Below are positions 47,888 through 56,535 of a stretch of 64,000 nucleotides of DNA, piece by piece. A program made the translations under genes and the position numbers. The notes below the pieces were generated by a model. The model was not told the origin of the DNA. It made no database searches and saw nothing but the letters and a program-made list of their open reading frames with translations. Source of the DNA: an uncultured Microbacterium sp. (GTDB taxonomy: Bacteria; Actinomycetota; Actinomycetes; Actinomycetales; Microbacteriaceae); contig CAJYHN010000001.1 in assembly GCA_913774665.1 (NCBI GenBank), forward strand, positions 227,664 to 291,663. Direction: 5' to 3'. Positions within the stretch are counted from its first letter, which is position 1; each line of letters begins with the position of its first letter.

Positions 47888-48526
47888 TCAGGTCAGCGTG
47901 TCACGGCGCCAGAGAGCGGCGGACGCCGAGAGATCCTCCGCGTACGTGGCGAGCCGCAGAGCGCGCGTGGTGAGAGCCGATGCCCGCTCCGACTCCGTGT
48001 TCTCGTAGTCGTCGGCGAGGTGCGTGGACCCCGCCGCCTGCACGCGGCAGAACGCCGCGGCGCGGTCGAGGGCCACGGCGAAATCCCCTTCGAAGAGCCC
48101 GCGCAGAATGGTGTCGATCAGCTGCACCAGTTCTTCGGGGCCCGCCGGCGCAGGAGCCCCCGCCACCACGGCATCCACCGTCGACATCTCCACTCGACCG
48201 CGCTCGTAGAGCAGGGCGGCCGTGGCTGCATCGTCGTGAATCATCAGCTGCAGAAGATAGAGGCGCCACAGCGAGCCGGGCAGGGAGCGAGCGGGCGAGC
48301 GCGACCAGAGTTCGGCGATGTCGTCGATGCCGTGGTCGTCGGTGAAAGCGACGAGCCGCTCGACCACGTCGATGCTCGGATCGGCCCGCACCCGGGAGAG
48401 GAGCGCCTGCGCCGTGCTGTGCGCGACGCGCGACACTTCTGCCGGATCCTCGGCCGAGAACAGGCGGTCGAACAGCTCGGCGGGGCGCCGGACCGGCTTG
48501 TGGAATTCGCGGGGGGAATCGCTCAT
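47888..48526 (-). CDS. Conserved actinobacterial protein, unknown function
   Basis: 212 residues, soluble and mostly helical. Recognisable blocks are FHKPVRRPAELFDRLFSAED, IAELWSRSPARSLPGSLWR, LYLLQLMIHDD and SERASALTTRALRLATYA. Relatives exist across Microbacteriaceae with misleading RNA polymerase names; I see no polymerase motif. TAGCCT is 12 to 7 bases before the ATG. Confidence 0.75.
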   Translation of the reverse strand: MSDSPREFHKPVRRPAELFDRLFSAEDPAEVSRVAHSTAQALLSRVRADPSIDVVERLVAFTDDHGIDDIAELWSRSPARSLPGSLWRLYLLQLMIHDDAATAALLYERGRVEMSTVDAVVAGAPAPAGPEELVQLIDTILRGLFEGDFAVALDRAAAFCRVQAAGSTHLADDYENTESERASALTTRALRLATYAEDLSASAALWRRDTLT

Positions 48527-48618
48527 GCATCCAGGCTAGAGCGTCCCCCTCAAGTGCCGGGCCGCGCGCGGCGCACATGCCGTCCGCAGCGCCGGGCATC
48601 CGACCTGCGTGCGGGCGG

Positions 48619-49437
48619 TCAGGCCGTCGCGACGGCGAGGACCGGGGCTGAGCTCGGCGTGCCGTCGGGGGAACCTCCGGCGGGTTCGACCGTCACGGCG
48701 ATGATGTCGCCGCTGTGCATGTCGCCCGAGAGCTCAGCCGTGGCGTTGCCCTTGGCATCCGGCTCGAAGATCCCGGCCGGGATCGCGATCTGGTTCTCAC
48801 CGCGGACGAACCACAGCTCGTAGGTCTTCCCTTCGGGCAGCGCCGGCATGCCGTCGGCGACGAGCACGCTCTTGCCGCTCGAGGGCGACCAGTGAGCGGT
48901 GGCAACGGTTCCGTCCGGCATGGTCGCGGACGCCGACTGCGCGTCGGGTGCGTCCTCGATCTGCTGGAGGGCGACGACCGCGGCGGGCGGAGCGAACAGT
49001 TGGCTCACGGTGACGGCGCCGAAGCCGAGCACGAGGACGGCCGCGAAGGAGGCAGCCAGTGCGAACCAGCGGCGAGCACCCCACCCAGAGCCGGAGGACG
49101 CACCGACCGTGACGGCCTCGCGCTCGGGCTCGGTGATCGCGGGGCCGGCCGCGGCGAAATCTTCGTCGTCGACGTCAAGATCGGCGGCGGTATCGGATGC
49201 CGCGGACTCCCGCGGCAGTTCGGAGATACGCGCGAACAACGAGGCTCGCACGGACGGCGGGGGCTCGACCGGTTCGACCGAGGCACTGATCGCGGCGACG
49301 GTTTCTGCAGCGCCGCGTACGTGGTGGTCCCAGTTCGGATTACCCGCGAGAGCCTCCTGGTACGCGCGCTCATCAGCCTCGGAAAGCGCATTGAGCGCGT
49401 GTCCGACGGCGAGGTCGGCGAAATCCCTCTCGTTCAC
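48619..49437 (-). CDS. rskA: Anti-sigma factor RskA
   Basis: 272 residues: N-terminal zinc-less anti-sigma domain (about 1-75), a linker, one TM (about 125-147) and an extracellular RskA C-terminal domain (about 160-265: YELWFVRGENQI, FEPDAKGNATAEL). It holds SigK at the membrane until regulated proteolysis. GTGA overlap with sigK fixes the start. Confidence 0.92.
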   Translation of the reverse strand: MNERDFADLAVGHALNALSEADERAYQEALAGNPNWDHHVRGAAETVAAISASVEPVEPPPSVRASLFARISELPRESAASDTAADLDVDDEDFAAAGPAITEPEREAVTVGASSGSGWGARRWFALAASFAAVLVLGFGAVTVSQLFAPPAAVVALQQIEDAPDAQSASATMPDGTVATAHWSPSSGKSVLVADGMPALPEGKTYELWFVRGENQIAIPAGIFEPDAKGNATAELSGDMHSGDIIAVTVEPAGGSPDGTPSSAPVLAVATA

Positions 49438-50024
49438 TTGTCCACCCCCATCTCCATCCTCAAGCGCGACAGTCCGTCGCGCATTCGTGTCTTGACCGTA
49501 CCGAGCGGTGCCCCGACGAGCGTTGCGATCTCACTTTGGCTGTACCCGCCGAAATAAGCGAGCGTGAGCGCTTCTTTCTGCGCGTCGGGGAGCGCCGCCA
49601 GTGCATCGACGACGCGCCGCCCTTCCATTTTCAGTTCAACTTTCTCGGAAACGGCGTCGTAGGCGACATCCATATCCCGGAAGCCCGCACGCACATCCCG
49701 ATCGACACTCGACTGCGACGACCGCACGCGGTCCACCGCTCGACGGTGCGCGATCGTGAGAACCCACGATCTTCCCTGCCCTCTGTTCGGAGTGAAGCGC
49801 CCAGCGGATTGCCAGATCTCGAGGAAGACTTCTTGGAGCACTTCCTCGCTCTGCGATCGGTCCACCAGGACGCGGACGATCAGACCGAAAGCGCGGGCCG
49901 ACAAAGAGTCGTACAGCTCAGCGAAGGCGTTGCGGTCGCCTGTGGCGACGCGCTGCAACAGGGCGCCCACGTGGTCGTCGTTCTCCGTTCCCTCGTGGGA
50001 AAGGTCGAAGCCGTCGATAACCAT
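49434..50024 (-). CDS. sigK: ECF sigma factor SigK
   Basis: 196 residues: sigma-70 region 2 (LIVRVLVDRSQSEEVLQEVF, WVLTIAHRRAVDRVRS) and region 4 (LPDAQKEALTLAYFGGYSQSEIA). The neighbouring rskA and a divergent fasciclin lipoprotein reproduce the mycobacterial sigK-rskA / mpt70-mpt83 regulon. ATG at 50024 chosen because AATGAT lies 12 to 7 bases upstream; the frame continues nine codons further. Confidence 0.92.
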   Translation of the reverse strand: MVIDGFDLSHEGTENDDHVGALLQRVATGDRNAFAELYDSLSARAFGLIVRVLVDRSQSEEVLQEVFLEIWQSAGRFTPNRGQGRSWVLTIAHRRAVDRVRSSQSSVDRDVRAGFRDMDVAYDAVSEKVELKMEGRRVVDALAALPDAQKEALTLAYFGGYSQSEIATLVGAPLGTVKTRMRDGLSRLRMEMGVDK

Positions 50025-50048
50025 GACCCCATCATTGCTTACGGCCTT

Positions 50049-50076
50049 CACGCGTACGCGCGCGTGTACGCGCGTG
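50049..50076. repeat. 28-base alternating pyrimidine-purine tract
   Basis: Strict alternation, mostly CG with CA/TA/TG, just upstream of sigK; contains a CGCGTAC/GTACGCG inverted repeat (50051-50072). Such tracts can adopt Z-DNA. Lies in the 328-bp gap between sigK and the fasciclin gene, which also holds the palindrome at 50147 and nothing else I can name. Confidence 0.8.
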
Positions 50077-50146
50077 GTGAAACAGCTTTGGGCAAACCGT
50101 TATCTGGGGCTCCGCTTCCTTCCGGGCGCTCGTGGGCACGATCGAA

Positions 50147-50166
50147 AATATTCTGAAGAATATTTA
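50147..50166. promoter_or_regulatory. Perfect AT-rich palindrome, putative operator
   Basis: Arms AAATATTCT and AGAATATTT around GA. Eighteen paired bases almost free of G/C in a very GC-rich genome, between divergent sigK and the fasciclin gene. Confidence 0.6.
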
Positions 50167-50352
50167 CCCGCCCCTGACCTGGGTTTTTCACGTCCCCGGA
50201 TGCCGATCTCCCACCGATCCAGCAACATTTCGCAATCCGATCCCGAGGGGGTCTCGAAGACCCTGTGTAAGCCGCTCCACGGCGAACCGCCCCTCGCACC
50301 GGGGTGTCCTTGACGGGTCGCAGACGCGATCCGACGATTTCGGAGGAATGTC

Positions 50353-51024
50353 ATGCTCATCAACAAGAAGCCCGTTGTCGCTGGTCTCGCCCTCGTTCTG
50401 GGCTCGGCCTTCGCTCTCACCGCCTGCTCGGGTGGCACCACCTCGGGTGGCTCGACCACCGAAGAGAGCTCGATGCCCTCGATGTCGGCCTCGCCGTCGA
50501 TGTCGTCCAGCGCGATGGACCCCGCAGCCAACCTCGTCGGCCCCGGCTGCGCCGACTACGCCGCCGCCGTTCCCTCCGGCTCCGGCTCGGTCGCCGGCAT
50601 GGCCGCTGACCCGGTCGCCACCGCCGCCTCGAACAACCCGCTGCTGAAGACGCTCACCGCTGCCGTCAGCGGCCAGCTGAACCCCGACGTCAACCTCGTC
50701 GACACGCTGAACGGTTCGGAGTTCACGGTCTTCGCCCCGGTCGACGACGCGTTCGCCAAGATCCCCGCCGCTACGATCGACGGCCTCAAGACCGACTCGG
50801 CCACGCTGACCAAGATCCTCACGTACCACGTGGTCCCCGGCCAGATCGCGCCCAGCTCGATCGACGGCACGCACAAGACCGTCGAGGGCCAGGACGTCAC
50901 CGTCTCCGGCTCGGGCAACTCCATCAAGGTGAACGACAGCGCCAGCGTCATCTGCGGTGGCGTCCAGACCGCCAACGCGACCGTGTACCTCATCGACTCG
51001 GTGCTGATGCCCCCTACCATGTAA
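50353..51024 (+). CDS. Fasciclin-domain lipoprotein (MPT83/MPT70-like)
   Basis: 223 residues: signal peptide with lipobox LTAC, a Ser/Met-rich linker (about 28-55) and one fasciclin (FAS1) domain with [15 protein letters not shown] and [11 protein letters not shown]. Anchored at the outer membrane face, function adhesion-like in relatives. GGAGGA six bases before the ATG. Its place next to sigK-rskA matches the mycobacterial SigK target genes. Ends at the hairpin at 51083. Confidence 0.9.
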   Translation: MLINKKPVVAGLALVLGSAFALTACSGGTTSGGSTTEESSMPSMSASPSMSSSAMDPAANLVGPGCADYAAAVPSGSGSVAGMAADPVATAASNNPLLKTLTAAVSGQLNPDVNLVDTLNGSEFTVFAPVDDAFAKIPAATIDGLKTDSATLTKILTYHVVPGQIAPSSIDGTHKTVEGQDVTVSGSGNSIKVNDSASVICGGVQTANATVYLIDSVLMPPTM

Positions 51025-51082
51025 TTCCCCGGACGCGCGGTAACCGCGCATCCGACCGGTCGATGATCGACCGATCCAGACG

Positions 51083-51121
51083 GCGAGCGCCGGACCCCAG
51101 GCGAGGGGGTCCGGCGCTCGC
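51083..51121 (+). terminator. 16-bp hairpin after fasciclin gene
   Basis: 51083-51098 pairs perfectly with 51106-51121, loop AGGCGAG, followed by TTTCGTTCG. Confidence 0.85.
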
Positions 51122-51339
51122 TTTCGTTCGTCCGACGCGCCGTCGGTACGAGCGAGTTCTCGCTTATGGCTCGGCCGCGACGGGTACAGCCCTCTCCGGT
51201 CGGCGTCACGATCGAGCAGTGCGCCCGCTCCCCCGGGTCGGCTCATCGTCGTGACGGGTCGCGCATCCCCGTTCTGTGTGGTGCCGTGCCGACGCCGGTG
51301 ATCACGAGCGCCCCGCAGGCCCGGTAGGCTTGACGGCGA

Positions 51340-51415
51340 GGGCCTCTAGCTCAGTCGGTAGAGCATCGGACTTTTAATCCGCGGGTCGTGGGTTCGAGCC
51401 CCACGGGGCCCACCA
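51340..51415 (+). tRNA. tRNA-Lys (anticodon TTT)
   Basis: Acceptor GGGCCTC/GGGGCCC, D-arm with AGCTCAGTCGGTAGAGC, anticodon loop CTTTTAA, T-arm GGGTTCGAGCCC. The 3' CCA is encoded (51413-51415). Confidence 0.97.
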
Positions 51416-51470
51416 GACTCGTCTTCCTCGAACAAATAGCCGTGGGACAGTGATTGTCGGGGCGGAATCC

Positions 51471-51505
51471 GGAGCGTCAGCGGCATCGCTGGCGCTCCTT
51501 TTTTT
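51471..51505 (+). terminator. Intrinsic terminator with T7 tract
   Basis: GGAGCG-TCAGCG pairs with CGCTGG-CGCTCC around GCAT, followed by seven T (51499-51505). Likely ends the tRNA-Lys transcript; the only long U-tract terminator noticed here. Confidence 0.88.
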
Positions 51506-51695
51506 GGTTCCCGCCCAGTTGGCGGCAGCTTGAACGAGCCCCTCCCTCGGCGGCCGGCTTGATCGGCGTTCGTCTCAATCGATGACAACCTTCGTCCTCC
51601 GCCACGATGCGCGGCGCGGACCCGCGACTCCCCCCCACGGTTCGCGAACGTCCCCGGATGAATACCTCGATGGGGTGTCTCGACGCCCTCGCGGA

Positions 51696-52019
51696 TCATC
51701 CGTGATCGAAGCGCACGTCCACCATCTTCTGCGTCCACGCGAGCACATCGGGCGTGATGCCGGCGTCGAGGGCCTCGCGCACGTACTGCTCCCACTTCAG
51801 CCGGAGTGCGTGAACCGAATCCGGCGGCATCTCCATCGAGAGCTCGATGGCCTGCTGCCAGGTCGAGGCCGGAACGTTCAGAGCGGCAATGATCTTCGGC
51901 GCCATCTGTTCGTTCGCGCGGGCCGAGCGCTCGTCCAGCGCGCCCAGGGCGTCGAGAACGTACGCCTCGAGCAGGCGCAGAAGGGGCTTACCGGCGTATC
52001 GCTGCGTCGGATCCGTCAT
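51696..52019 (-). CDS. Conserved hypothetical protein
   Basis: 107 residues, helical, acidic at both ends: MTDPTQRYAGKPLLRLLEAY opens a long helix and LKWEQYVREALDAGITPD lies near the C-terminus. AGGGA four bases before the ATG. No family recognised and no operon partner; the 280 bp downstream contain only the terminator. Confidence 0.65.
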   Translation of the reverse strand: MTDPTQRYAGKPLLRLLEAYVLDALGALDERSARANEQMAPKIIAALNVPASTWQQAIELSMEMPPDSVHALRLKWEQYVREALDAGITPDVLAWTQKMVDVRFDHG

Positions 52020-52118
52020 CAGGTCCCTCTCTCTCTCACGAGGGCGCGCATTGCCCGCTCCACGCTAGCGCCGTGGGGCCCCGCCCGAGAAGACGAGGCC
52101 CCTGACTCCCCGTGCGCG

Positions 52119-55100
52119 TCAGTCCATCGGCGACCGGCGCCGCCGCATCACCAATCCGGCGCCCGCGGCGATCAGCGCGATGGCACCCAGACCGAGGCCC
52201 CAGGGCAGCTCAGCCCCCGTGCGCGCGAGCGATCGCGCCCGAAGCACCTCGACACCGATCCGGCTGACGGTCGAACCGTCCGCCCGCGTGACCACCAGCG
52301 TGTGCGCACCCGTCGCGAAGTCGCCGGGGACCGTTACACGGAACGTGACCGCTCCGCGGGCATCCGCGACCGGGATGCCGGTGATCGCGAGCGGCTGGCT
52401 GTTCAGAACCGCGCTGATCTGCTCTCCGGCCGCGAGCCCCGTGACCGCAACGGTGAACGATCCGCCCTGCTCGACACGCGACGAGCTCGCCACGGCCGTC
52501 GGACCGGCGGAGGGGCTCTGCGATCCCGAGGGCTGGCCGGGAACAGATGCACTCGGCGAGGGTGAAGCAGACGGGTCCGGAGACGTCGTCGGGTCGGGAG
52601 AGGGCTCCGGCGAGGGAATCACCTCGCTCACCAATGTGCCCTTTGTGAACAGGGTGCCGACCTCGGTGGCATCCAGAGCCCGGTCGTAGACCCGGACCTC
52701 GTCGAGGTCGCCGCCGTAGAGGCTGTCCTGCGCGTACTGCGACTTCGCCAGCATGCCGCCGATCCCGCCGGACGCCTCGAGGTCGGAGGCGTCGAAGATC
52801 GTGGCGATCTCGGCGACCTTGGCGCCGTTGACGTACGTGGCGAGCGTCTTCTTGCCGGTGAGTACGAGGGTGACCTGCGCCCAGGCGCCCTTCGGCAGAG
52901 CCGCCGCGCCGGACTTGTTCTCGGCGAAGCCCGACTTGATCGCCGCGGCGACGCCTCCGCAGTCGGCGCTGGTGAACAGGTAGTTCGTCGTGCTCGAACC
53001 GAGCGACAGCGGCCACTCGCAGGGCGCGGTCCCATCCCACTTCATCCACGTCGACACGGTCAGATCACGCGTGCCATCGGGCACCACGTCTCCCGCGATG
53101 GTCGCGTACGCCGCGTTCGAGCCGGCCCGGCCGCCCGGGAACGACAGGGCGGAGTCGCCGTCCGTCCCTTGGGCGCCGGTGGCGAGGGTCGCGCCCTCGC
53201 CACGGATCGTCGCGTCGTGACCGCGCCCCGAGACGTCGGTCACACGAGAGCCCTCGGTCGTGGCATCCATTCCGTCGAAGCTGTAACGCAGCAGCAGGTC
53301 GGCCTCGGCCTTCACGACGGTCAACGCCAGCGTCGCGGTGCGACCGTCAGAAGTCTCCACCGTGATGGTCGATGTACCCGCCGTCACCGCCGTCACCCGG
53401 CCGGAGCCGTCGACCGTCGCCACCGCGGGAGTGCTCGAGGTCCAGGTGACCGTCTGGTCGGCGTTCGCGGGAGCCACCGACGCGGTGAGCGCTCTGGTCT
53501 CCCCGACAGCGAGAGCGCGCGAGTCGTAGCCGATGGACACCGAGGTGGATGCCACTGAGCCGCTAACCGCGGTCACGGTCGCGATCGCGGGGGTGCCGGA
53601 TCCGTCGTTCAGCGTTCCCCGGATCTGCACGCTGTCGCCCGGGGTCTTCAGGGCCGACAGGTCCTGCTGGTCCCAGGTGACGCCGACGTCGATCGCACCG
53701 GCGGAGCGGGCGGCCTTCACCGTCGCGGGCAGGGCCACCGAAACGGTACCCGGAACCACCTGGAACGACAGCGGTTCCACCGACGTCACGAGTTGATCGG
53801 GGTTGTACCTGGCGATGAGGCGGTCGCGCTCCTCACGGGTGATGCCGAAGGCGACGCCGTGACGCGGGGACGGCGGCAGCGAGTACTTCGCCGGGACCTT
53901 CCAGTCGACCTTGCCGTCTTCGAGCGACTCCGTGTAGAGCGGGATGTACCCGACACCGCCGTACCAGTCGACGAGCACGTAATTGCGGTCGCCGTTGATG
54001 TCGCCGGGGTTGGAGCGGAACGCGGAGGGGCCCTCGGTCTCGGGCAGTCCCGCGTTCGCCGAGAGGCAGGTGTCGAACTTGGTCCACTCCCCCGAGGTCG
54101 ACGGAGCCCGCAGGTCGGTGCCCTTCTCGGCCACGATGTCGGGGCGGCAGGCGGTCTGCTCGGTACCCTTCGTGAAGCGGTAGTACGTGCCGTCGCGCTC
54201 CATGATCGTCGTGTCGATGAGGCCGGCGTTCGTCTTGCGCAGCCCCTCGATGTCGCCCGAGGTGATGTACGGGACGGCCGGGGTGAAGGACACGAAGTCC
54301 CGCGTCGTGGCCATCAGGATCTGCGGGCCGTTGCCGTCTTCCTGGGTGTGGGCGTCATCGAGGAACAAACGCGACGACCAGTACACGACGTACGCGTCGA
54401 TCGTCGGGTCGTAGTGCGCCTCGGGCGCCCAGGTCATGCCGGCGCTGGGAGGTGAGACCTCGATGTGGCGCTGCTCGCCCCAGTTCACGAGGTCGGTCGA
54501 CTCCCAGATCTCGAGATAGCGACTGCCCGTGTCGGTCGGGAAGCCCTTCCGGGCCGCCGAAAGATCGGTGGCGATGAGGAAGAAGCGGTCCCCCTCCTTC
54601 GAACGCAGCACGAAGGGGTCGCGCAGACCCCTGTCGCCCTTCGTCGACTCCAGAACGGGGTTGGCGTTGTTCAAGGTGCGCCAGTTGAGTGCGTCGTTGC
54701 CCTCCGAGACGGCGAACCGGATTTTCTCTCCCTCAACGGAGTTATCGCGGAAGTAGACGAACATGTACGCCTCGTCGTCCTCACGCGTGTGCTCGGCGGC
54801 ACGAAGTACCGTGACCGGGAGCTGCACGGTCTTGGTCGCCGTCCCCAGTCGCAGCGTGGCCGTGAGAGTCACCGTGGTGTCGGCGGTTCCTCGCGTGACA
54901 CTGCCCTTCGTGACGACGTTCGGTGAAGCGCCCGCATCGGTGTCGCTGATGACCGCCGGATTCGACGAGCTCCACGAGATCGCGACCTCGCGGGCCTGCG
55001 CCGACGCGAAGGTCTGCGTGAGGTCGGCGCCGGTGCCGGGAAGGGTGATCGAGCCGCGCACTTCACCCGAGAGGCCCGCCTGCGCCGGGAGGGCAGCCGC

Positions 55101-56192
55101 GACCTGGCGCACGGCCTCGTCCTGCTCCGTGGCCGACAGGGCGCGGACAGTCACCGGGATGGGCGACGCCACCCGGGTCTGACCCCCCAGGACGAATGTC
55201 GGGGTGAGCTGGACGGTCATGTCGCCGGCGCTGGCCGAGGGGCGGGTGACCGTACCGTCCGCGGCCACCACGGCCGCATTGCTCGTCGTCCACGAAACGG
55301 AAGAGCCGGCTGCGGTGCTCGTCGGCAGTTGCAGGTCGCGGTCGACTCCGGACGTATCGCCGAGCGAGACGGAGTCGGATGCCAGGATCGCGCGGTATCC
55401 GTCCGCGCCGACGGTGCGGACGTCGTCGGCTGTCAGCGCGCTGTTCCAGATCCGCACGTCGTCGATCGCTCCGACGTAGAAGGGGTCGTCCCAGAAGGAG
55501 CGGCCGAGGTACCCGCCCACACCGTTCTGCCCGAGGGCGGCGTCGATGGTCTGCGTGATGCCGGTGAGGTCGGCGCCGGTGCCGTCGAGCTGGCCGTTGA
55601 CGTAGTAGGACAACCGCTGCCCGGGCTGGAAGACGAGCGTGACGTTGGCCCACTGCCCGACCGGGAGGGTCGCTCCGCCGTTGCCGACGCGACGCTCCCC
55701 CGATCCGTCCGACACCGCCCCGTAGGTACCGTTGCAACTGGTCGACGCGAGCACGTTCTTCAGCGTCGAGCGACCGAGACCGAAAGCCAGCTGGCACGGG
55801 CCGTTGCCCGCACCCTCCCACTTCGTCCACAGGCTGACGGTCAGGGCCGTGTCGGTCGAGGAGACGATGTCGTTCGGCAGGGACACGTACGACGCGATCG
55901 CGTCCGCGTCGTTGCGTCCACCCGACAGGTGGATGGCTTTGTCGCTCGCGGATCCGGTGACCCCCGGGACGATCGTGACGCCGCCATTGCCGACGACTCC
56001 GTTCCCACGGGGCGAACGCACCCCCGTGTCGGGGATCGCCGCACCGGCGGCCAGCGTGCCGCTGAGGGTGTCGAAGGTGTAGTGCAAGCCGGGTTCGGGA
56101 ACACCGGCGGCCGAGGCCGCGGGAATCGTGACGAACGTCGACGCGGCAACCGCGGCGACAGCGGTGGCGGCGAGAAGACGGGGGACGCGCAT
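52119..56192 (-). CDS. Cell-wall-anchored GH43 protein with two LamG domains
   Basis: 1,357 residues. Signal peptide (about 1-28); LamG (about 33-270); atrophied Ig-like domains (about 285-465); GH43 five-bladed propeller (about 475-830) with catalytic candidates in RDPFV (about 524), WAPEA (about 587) and EGPSAF (about 720); BIG2 Ig (about 880-965); second LamG (about 968-1160); Ser/Pro linker; a stalk Ig shared with the two paralogues; sorting signal LARTG (1322) with TM and RRRR. Acts on arabinan-type glycans outside the cell. Minus-strand partner of 56536, with the operator and promoter at 56294-56346. Confidence 0.88.
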   Translation of the reverse strand: MRVPRLLAATAVAAVAASTFVTIPAASAAGVPEPGLHYTFDTLSGTLAAGAAIPDTGVRSPRGNGVVGNGGVTIVPGVTGSASDKAIHLSGGRNDADAIASYVSLPNDIVSSTDTALTVSLWTKWEGAGNGPCQLAFGLGRSTLKNVLASTSCNGTYGAVSDGSGERRVGNGGATLPVGQWANVTLVFQPGQRLSYYVNGQLDGTGADLTGITQTIDAALGQNGVGGYLGRSFWDDPFYVGAIDDVRIWNSALTADDVRTVGADGYRAILASDSVSLGDTSGVDRDLQLPTSTAAGSSVSWTTSNAAVVAADGTVTRPSASAGDMTVQLTPTFVLGGQTRVASPIPVTVRALSATEQDEAVRQVAAALPAQAGLSGEVRGSITLPGTGADLTQTFASAQAREVAISWSSSNPAVISDTDAGASPNVVTKGSVTRGTADTTVTLTATLRLGTATKTVQLPVTVLRAAEHTREDDEAYMFVYFRDNSVEGEKIRFAVSEGNDALNWRTLNNANPVLESTKGDRGLRDPFVLRSKEGDRFFLIATDLSAARKGFPTDTGSRYLEIWESTDLVNWGEQRHIEVSPPSAGMTWAPEAHYDPTIDAYVVYWSSRLFLDDAHTQEDGNGPQILMATTRDFVSFTPAVPYITSGDIEGLRKTNAGLIDTTIMERDGTYYRFTKGTEQTACRPDIVAEKGTDLRAPSTSGEWTKFDTCLSANAGLPETEGPSAFRSNPGDINGDRNYVLVDWYGGVGYIPLYTESLEDGKVDWKVPAKYSLPPSPRHGVAFGITREERDRLIARYNPDQLVTSVEPLSFQVVPGTVSVALPATVKAARSAGAIDVGVTWDQQDLSALKTPGDSVQIRGTLNDGSGTPAIATVTAVSGSVASTSVSIGYDSRALAVGETRALTASVAPANADQTVTWTSSTPAVATVDGSGRVTAVTAGTSTITVETSDGRTATLALTVVKAEADLLLRYSFDGMDATTEGSRVTDVSGRGHDATIRGEGATLATGAQGTDGDSALSFPGGRAGSNAAYATIAGDVVPDGTRDLTVSTWMKWDGTAPCEWPLSLGSSTTNYLFTSADCGGVAAAIKSGFAENKSGAAALPKGAWAQVTLVLTGKKTLATYVNGAKVAEIATIFDASDLEASGGIGGMLAKSQYAQDSLYGGDLDEVRVYDRALDATEVGTLFTKGTLVSEVIPSPEPSPDPTTSPDPSASPSPSASVPGQPSGSQSPSAGPTAVASSSRVEQGGSFTVAVTGLAAGEQISAVLNSQPLAITGIPVADARGAVTFRVTVPGDFATGAHTLVVTRADGSTVSRIGVEVLRARSLARTGAELPWGLGLGAIALIAAGAGLVMRRRRSPMD

Positions 56193-56293
56193 GGGCGGAA
56201 CGCTCCGTTTCGGTGCGGGGGCGGGCGGACGATGCGGCGCTCGTCACCGGAAACGAAGAGGCAGCAACTCTGCTGCTCGCTCGGGTCGGCGCT

Positions 56294-56309
56294 GTGTTAG
56301 CGCTCACAC
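56294..56309. promoter_or_regulatory. LacI-family-type operator at the +1 of 52119 gene
   Basis: GTGTTAGCGCTCACAC, one mismatched pair from a perfect palindrome centred on GC. It starts one base after the predicted transcription start of the minus-strand gene, so a bound repressor would block it. Confidence 0.8.
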
Positions 56310-56316
56310 TGCGAGC

Positions 56317-56346
56317 ACCGTACAAACCCCGCGCAATGCGCGTCAA
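56317..56346 (-). promoter_or_regulatory. Promoter of the 52119 GH43 gene
   Basis: TTGACG (56341-56346), 18-base spacer, TACGGT (56317-56322) on the minus strand. Leader of about 118 bases. Confidence 0.75.
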
Positions 56347-56363
56347 GCACTTACCGGATCAAG

Positions 56364-56377
56364 AGTGAAGGCTCACA
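56364..56377. promoter_or_regulatory. Second LacI-type operator
   Basis: AGTGAAGGCTCACA matches TGTGAGCGCTCACA at 11 of 14 positions; it ends six bases before the -35 of the 56536 promoter. Confidence 0.55.
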
Positions 56378-56383
56378 TTTCTC

Positions 56384-56413
56384 TTGCGCTCTCCCCCGCG
56401 CATTGCTTAGTGT
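56384..56413 (+). promoter_or_regulatory. Promoter of the 56536 GH43 gene
   Basis: TTGCGC (56384-56389), 18-base spacer, TAGTGT (56408-56413). Leader of about 115 bases; nothing else recognised between 56414 and 56535. Confidence 0.6.
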
Positions 56414-56535
56414 CGGTCGCGACCACGGCCGGAACCCGCATTCCCGGCATGGACCGACACGACGACGTGCGGTCCCGGTCGCCACCAGGCGACCCGGACG
56501 AGACTGTGCGCCGCAGGCCCGAAAGGCTTCCTCTG

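Noticed and set aside
50310-50338. TTGACG-N17-GACGAT as promoter of the fasciclin gene
   Set aside because: Predicted start at about 50345 would remove the Shine-Dalgarno (50342-50347).
51346-51795. Minus-strand ORF ending through tRNA-Lys
   Set aside because: Its tail GARTHDPRIKSPMLYRLS is the usual translation of a tRNA antisense; no other support.
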